The notes below the pieces were generated by a model, which was not told the origin of the DNA, searched no databases, and saw nothing but the letters and a program-made list of their open reading frames with translations. Of a stretch of DNA of 28,356 bases, positions 24,921 through 28,356 are shown piece by piece. Source of the DNA: a bacterium (GTDB taxonomy: Bacteria; Orphanbacterota; Orphanbacteria; Orphanbacterales; Orphanbacteraceae). The stretch covers positions 1 through 28,356 of the forward strand of contig JALGYY010000039.1 of the NCBI GenBank assembly GCA_025782575.1. The letters are read 5' to 3'. Position numbers and translations under genes: made by a program. The first letter of the stretch is position 1. Every line of letters starts with the position of its first letter.

Positions 24921-25029
24921 CAATAAAATCCCCCTGACGACATGATGTGTTCCCGATCACAATTTGCCCAGCATACCATGCCAGACCCTTCAATGAAAAT
25001 ATTAGACGCTTTAAGCCGCATCATAACAA

Positions 25030-25160
25030 GTTGTCCCGCATGACCTTACGGCAATTGTGACCCAAGCTTGATTCCATAGAGTGCAACCATTGAACGCCCG
25101 AGCAGGCGGGAAATCTCCTGGCCGAGCCCACAGGACTCACGCACGTGGCGGGAGGATCGT
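25030..25160. repeat. ~130-bp dispersed repeat, right copy
   Basis: Near-identical to 10045-10175 in the same orientation, beginning GTTGTCCCGCATGACCTTAC and running into a 53-bp array. Unlike the left copy it lacks the AAATAATT start of the 'A' repeat; the match begins sharply at 25030. Confidence 0.85.
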
Positions 25161-25238
25161 GGGTCACCTGGCTGAGTGCGCAGGGCTCACGCACGTGGCG
25201 GGAGGATGGCCGTGGGTCACCTGGCTGCCTGCGCAGGA
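25131..25238. repeat. 53-bp repeat array 4 (two units)
   Basis: Two tandem units CAGG(A/G)CTCACGCACGTGGCGGGAGGAT..CGTGGGTCACCTGGCTG; the first has a 3-base deletion. Each unit junction contains TGAGT-GCGCAGG-(A)CTCA, which could form a small hairpin. The array directly follows the right copy of the ~130-bp repeat. Confidence 0.85.
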
Positions 25239-25334
25239 CCACAAATTGCACCGAGCCCCAATATACTGGCTCACACGAGTGCGTATGGAAGGATGGCGCT
25301 ACGAATTGCTTGTAAGGATCCGGCCACCAAGTTG

Positions 25335-25373
25335 GCCTTGACGTATTCGACCTTCTCATGGAAGGGACAGGTC
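25335..25373 (-). repeat. Coding-like remnant, second copy
   Basis: Minus-strand reading TCPFHEKVEYVKANLVAGSL continues open for about ten more residues before a stop. It matches 15938-15973. The extra NLVAGSL fits the NPVxxGL pattern after the helix in IS200/RAYT (Y1) transposases, but the catalytic part is absent, so this stays a guess. Confidence 0.4.
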
Positions 25374-25484
25374 AGTCAGTAGTCGAGCCCCCCACGATCG
25401 AAGCGAACCGCCGAAATGTTGTGAACTTTCGTGGCTCCGGGTGGGCGGCGGTCTGGCGGTGGAGGAAATCGATTCCCGTCCCTA

Positions 25485-26444
25485 TCAGCGGAACCGCCGT
25501 TTCAGGTCACCCCAGGTTGTAGTTTCCACCGATGTACTGACAGGCCGTACCTGATAGATCGTACCGGCTCCGTAGTCCCCGATGTAGAGATTTCCATCCA
25601 CCCCGAATGCCAGGGCGTGGGAAGAGAAAATGTTCGAGAATCCTCCCGCAAAGATCTCGACCGCAAAGTCTGTGTCGTAACGAAGGACGGTCTTCGGAAT
25701 GTACGATCCGGTGTAGAGGTACTCGCCGAAAGGACCGCCATCTGCAAAGGCCATGCCCACCGGTCCATTGAGCAATCCACCAGCTGTTCGAGTCGTACTC
25801 GTTCCGTCCGGCTCAACCTCCATGATGCTCAGGTCGGTTCCGTCTCCTGCGTACATTCCCGTTCCGAAACCACCCCTCCCAAAAGAGAGCACCTCAATCT
25901 GAGGTCCCGGACTGAAGAATTCAAATGTTCCGTCCGCATTAAGTCTCAGTAGGCCTGAAGTGTTGCGCATCCCGAAGAACAGCGTGCCGCCGTAAGAGCC
26001 CGAAGCATCGAACAGAATCGGACCGTGAGGTCGATTGGGAAAGGTAGCGAATGTCGCGGTGCCGCCGCCGGAAAAGACCATGGCGACCTTGCTCGCCGAA
26101 TTCACTGAGAGATAGAGGATGTTGCCGAACTCAGGGCCGGAGGCGAAAGCTAGGCCATCGATAGTACTTCCCAGTCCAGTCACAAACGTGGTCGCTTGAC
26201 CAGAAGCATCAACCTCATAGAGCGTTCCACTGCTTCGAGTGCCCGCGTAGAGAAAACTGGTGAAGGGACTTCCCGGCGGCGGGCATCCTATTCCCAGAAC
26301 ATCAGGGATCGATGTGCACCATGGCTCGATTGCAAACCCGGGGATAACCCAGGGTGCATCTGCTGCCAAAGGGGACGAGGCAAGAGTACCTGGGCACAAG
26401 AACACCAGGAGATACATAACCAGGGCGTCAGCAACGCGTCGCAT
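25485..26444 (-). CDS. Secreted beta-propeller protein (NHL/SMP-30-like)
   Basis: Exported protein of 319 residues with a signal peptide (ALVMYLLVFLCPGTLASSPLA). The mature part consists of about five propeller-like repeats of the kind DGLAFASGPEFGNILYLS, HGPILFDASGSYGGTLFFG, VGMAFADGGPFGEYLYTG and HALAFGVDGNLYIGDYGAGT, resembling NHL/SMP-30-type lyase or receptor folds. No catalytic residues can be assigned. The C-terminus VETTTWGDLKRRFR looks like a short tail rather than part of a blade. AAAGGC seven bases before ATG 26444 is a modest ribosome binding site. An excellent sigma-70 promoter lies 54 bp upstream. It is probably monocistronic. The family call is broad. Confidence 0.8.
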   Translation of the reverse strand: MRRVADALVMYLLVFLCPGTLASSPLAADAPWVIPGFAIEPWCTSIPDVLGIGCPPPGSPFTSFLYAGTRSSGTLYEVDASGQATTFVTGLGSTIDGLAFASGPEFGNILYLSVNSASKVAMVFSGGGTATFATFPNRPHGPILFDASGSYGGTLFFGMRNTSGLLRLNADGTFEFFSPGPQIEVLSFGRGGFGTGMYAGDGTDLSIMEVEPDGTSTTRTAGGLLNGPVGMAFADGGPFGEYLYTGSYIPKTVLRYDTDFAVEIFAGGFSNIFSSHALAFGVDGNLYIGDYGAGTIYQVRPVSTSVETTTWGDLKRRFR

Positions 26445-26497
26445 CTTATCGCCTTTGTGGATTAGGCAGTCGGCAAGTCAGATAGCCTTACACTTAG

Positions 26498-26526
26498 ATT
26501 ATAGCAATAACTTCATGAGGTGACAA
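26498..26526 (-). promoter_or_regulatory. Strong sigma-70-type promoter of the secreted propeller gene
   Basis: TTGTCA (26521-26526), exactly 17 bp, then TATAAT (26498-26503), a consensus -10. It is the best promoter match in the window and suggests high housekeeping expression of the downstream secreted protein. Confidence 0.8.
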
Positions 26527-26573
26527 GTATCTCCAAGATTCCATGGTTCGTCCGTCTCGGTGCGGCACGGGCC

Positions 26574-26620
26574 ACCCGCTCTTCCGAACGGGTCTCCCTC
26601 ACTGGCTCCCCGGGTATGGC
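26574..26620 (-). terminator. 'B' repeat copy 2 after the hydrophilic protein gene
   Basis: Minus strand CCCGGGGAGCCAGTGAGGGA leads into the stem ACCCG / CGGGT (26574-26593). It lies 25-70 bp beyond the stop of the 26645-27776 gene. The tail is GGCCC rather than a T-run, so termination efficiency is doubtful. Confidence 0.45.
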
Positions 26621-26644
26621 GCCGACCATACTCTTTTCCGTCGC

Positions 26645-27776
26645 TTAGAACTCTTCGTCGGGGTTCGCGGCGTCTTTCGCGCGTTTCTTTGCGGCTTCAA
26701 TCTCGTCTTTGCTGGGAGCCGTGTGACCTTCGCCGTAGTTGGCGGTGTACTGCTCGGTGTTAGGCTCGCCGATTTCACCGACAGGACCTCCGTCCATCTG
26801 GTCGCCGGGATTCGTCTCGCTATTCTTCATCGCGGCAATTTTCATCTCCTGGTACTTGTCCGTGAAGTCCTTTAAACCGTGGGGATCTGGCGCATCGTTC
26901 TCGGGTAACCGGTCTACGAAGATCACTTCTGGTTCGGGGGCTTTTTCAGTTTCGGTATCCGCTTTCTTCTCCTCACTCGAACCCTCTGTCTCCTCGGTTT
27001 TCTTCTCTTCGGTCTTGCTGGCCTCTTCCGTCTTTTTTGCTTCTTCCTTTAACTTCTTTGTTTGCTTCCTTCGACCAGTCCGCCTCCGACTCTTCCCAAG
27101 GCCAACTCTGCCACCCAGCGAGTGGATTCCCCGTGGGGCTCGTCTTGCCGGTCGCATCGGAGACTTGGTCCGCCCAAAACTCTGCCTCATCATCGCGTCC
27201 TCCGGCAGCAGCCTCATTAATCTTCACTTGAACTTTCTGGACGTAGATATTCGTCTCAGCGCTGTAGGCTCCTGCCGCTTCCTTCCCGGTTCCTTGAATG
27301 GGACCTTCACTCCCCCGGTAGGCTCCTTCGGGGTCGCGGCCATCGATCTGCTTGCCCCGCGCCATCATTTGGTCCCCGTCGGGAAACAATCCCGAGCGCA
27401 CCTCCTCCCGCAGTGCGGAGTCCACGGAATTGCCCTGCTGGGGTCCGGCAATGCTTCCGTCGATAGATCCCCCGACCTTCGTGTTCTGCTGCACGTCTTC
27501 CGCGTTCACTCCGCCCGGAACGGTCCCTTCCGGCGCCTTCGCCCTGAGATCCGATCGGTCCGGGAGGACGTCTCGATCCACGGCGCCAGCGCCGCTCCCG
27601 GGATTGGCGATCTGGCGGAAACGGCTGCTGTTCGCCTTGGCCAGGCGCTCTGCGGACTTCCCGATCTCCTGAGCCGCATCCGCCCGTTTCTGAGTGGTTT
27701 CGGCCGCCTTGTTCTTGGGCTTCGGGACCTCTGTCGGGGTCACTTTCACCGCGGTGTTCTTTCCACCGACTCTCAT
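26645..27776 (-). pseudogene. Hydrophilic Glu/Lys-rich protein gene with a 1-nt frameshift
   Basis: The gene starts at ATG 27776 (AAAGGAG seven bases upstream) and reads a hydrophilic, Gly/Ala/Glu-rich protein without signal peptide to about codon 241 (EADWSKEANKE). It then changes frame near 27047-27056 and goes on as LKEEAKKTEEASKTEEKKTE to a stop at 26645. Removing one base (e.g. from GAAGTTAAA) joins the frames into 377 codons including the stop. The second half is very charged, with a Lys/Glu repeat segment followed by VIFVDRLPENDAPDP and an Ala/Lys end. I recognise no family; it is probably largely disordered and cytoplasmic. The break may be a sequencing error, decay or a slippery A-rich site. 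A 'B' repeat follows the stop. Confidence 0.7.
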
Positions 27777-27908
27777 TTTCGCGCTCCTTTCGTGGGGTAT
27801 GCTCGGGTGAGCCCGTTCTGTCTCTCGCCCACTAAGCGACAGTGGTGGCTAAAGTGGGGCAGGGTCACCCGACTTCTTTCCCGAAGCTGTTGAAAAATGC
27901 TTGCTGTC

Positions 27909-27960
27909 CCAAAATAATTCCGTCGGCATTGTTGCGGAAGGAGTTACAGACGAACGGTCT
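27909..27960 (-). repeat. 'A' repeat, copy 4
   Basis: CCAAAATAATTCCGTCGGCA is followed by GAGTTACAGACGAACGGTCT, matching 23451-23502. On the minus strand it reads RPFVCNSFRNNADGIIL, close to copy 3. Confidence 0.75.
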
Positions 27961-28170
27961 CAAGACAGTCGGGTAGACCGGAGAGTCACCTCCCCGGCCC
28001 CCCGCAAGTCGGACGTGCGCGACCAGCGCATCCAGCGTGTGGCCGTGGTCTCTCCCCCGAGACCCAGAGACTTGCGCCATCCGCACATTCCGAAGCAGGC
28101 AGTTCGCCCCTTTGTCGTCTCGGGCAATCGGCCCTGATCCCCGCGACTCGCCCCACACCGCCCGACACCC

Positions 28171-28236
28171 AAAGAAAAACCCGCCTGAGCCTCTCGGCCC
28201 AAAACGGGTCTCTCTCACTGGCTCCCCGGGTATGAC
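28171..28236 (-). terminator. 'B' repeat copy 3 with minus-strand terminator
   Basis: Minus strand CCCGGGGAGCCAGTGAGAGA, then the stem ACCCG / CGGGT (28179-28209) with a long loop and a TTTTTCTTT tail. The tail is the best of the three B copies. It would serve a minus-strand gene lying beyond the right edge of the window. Confidence 0.6.
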
Positions 28237-28356
28237 GCTCAAGCAAACTGATATGGAACGGCCCCAAAGCAAGGGTTTTCTCTTCCGGGCCTCTTCTGGA
28301 TTTTACATTACTATCCTCATTCGTTGATCTCCGGCAGCGGATGTCGGGAGTCGCTT

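Larger units (their letters stand above)
24924..25484. other. Gene-free repeat region
   Basis: About 560 bp upstream of the unknown lipoprotein gene and downstream of the secreted propeller gene. It holds the right copy of the ~130-bp repeat, 53-bp repeat array 4 and the 25335 coding remnant. No complete gene is visible, nor a clear terminator for the propeller gene. Confidence 0.6.
27777..28356. other. Right-end region without a recognisable gene
   Basis: About 580 bp. It contains an 'A' repeat (27909-27960) and a 'B' repeat with terminator (28171-28236), about 210 bp apart. A minus-strand open frame across 27865-28272 is made largely of these repeats. Nothing assignable was seen in the last 120 bp. 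Confidence 0.5.

Noticed and set aside
26739-27893. 384-residue plus-strand open frame
   Set aside because: It is antisense to the minus-strand gene, lacks a ribosome binding site, and has the low-quality composition expected of a mirror frame. The minus strand has AAAGGAG and continuous protein-like sequence once one base is removed.
27865-28272. 135-residue minus-strand open frame
   Set aside because: It consists mostly of the A and B repeats with a terminator hairpin inside, so it is unlikely to be a gene.

Overview
The window looks like chromosomal DNA from an uncultured, moderately GC-rich Gram-negative bacterium, probably of the FCB superphylum or a related candidate phylum. The clues are several secreted proteins ending in FlgD-like Ig domains, VCBS/FG-GAP propellers with ASPIC/UnbV domains, many lipoproteins, and a large Reg_prop sensor kinase. 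This placement is inferred from domain content only. No rRNA, tRNA, CRISPR array, replication origin or intact transposon was seen.

Left part (239-6338, minus strand): a signalling cluster is read in the order response regulator with a PP2C/SpoIIE phosphatase output, SdrD-B-type lipoprotein, then a periplasmic beta-propeller histidine kinase. A strong terminator-like hairpin lies exactly at the kinase start. Next (6609-9838, minus strand) is a compact redox operon controlled by a TetR regulator: AhpD/CMD-like protein, a small secreted protein broken by a 1-nt frameshift, an FMN-binding PNPOx-family protein and DoxX. Near-perfect GAACCGAACGTTCGGTTC-type palindromes sit in front of both the tetR gene and the operon.

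Middle (9846-11922): repeat-rich DNA holds a small lipoprotein gene and the tail of a FlgD-domain protein. The centre (11945-23305, plus strand) is the most distinctive part. Two 1040-residue paralogues, each with seven Asp-rich motifs, ASPIC, seven more motifs, ASPIC and FlgD, flank a six-plus-six NHL/FN3 lipoprotein and an FN3-cytochrome-P460-like lipoprotein. The P460-like protein carries an unusual C-x4-C-H motif. The two paralogues share a 14-nt promoter block. Three of these four proteins are internally duplicated. I infer a co-evolved set of envelope or extracellular proteins, function unknown.

Right part (23306-28356): gene-poor, with several dispersed repeat families (53-bp tandem units, a ~130-bp repeat shared with 10045-10175, and 'A' and 'B' elements), gene remnants, an unknown lipoprotein, a secreted propeller protein with a textbook sigma-70 promoter, and a hydrophilic Glu/Lys-rich protein interrupted by a single-base frameshift. 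Two clear and one possible frameshift suggest either sequencing error or recent gene decay.
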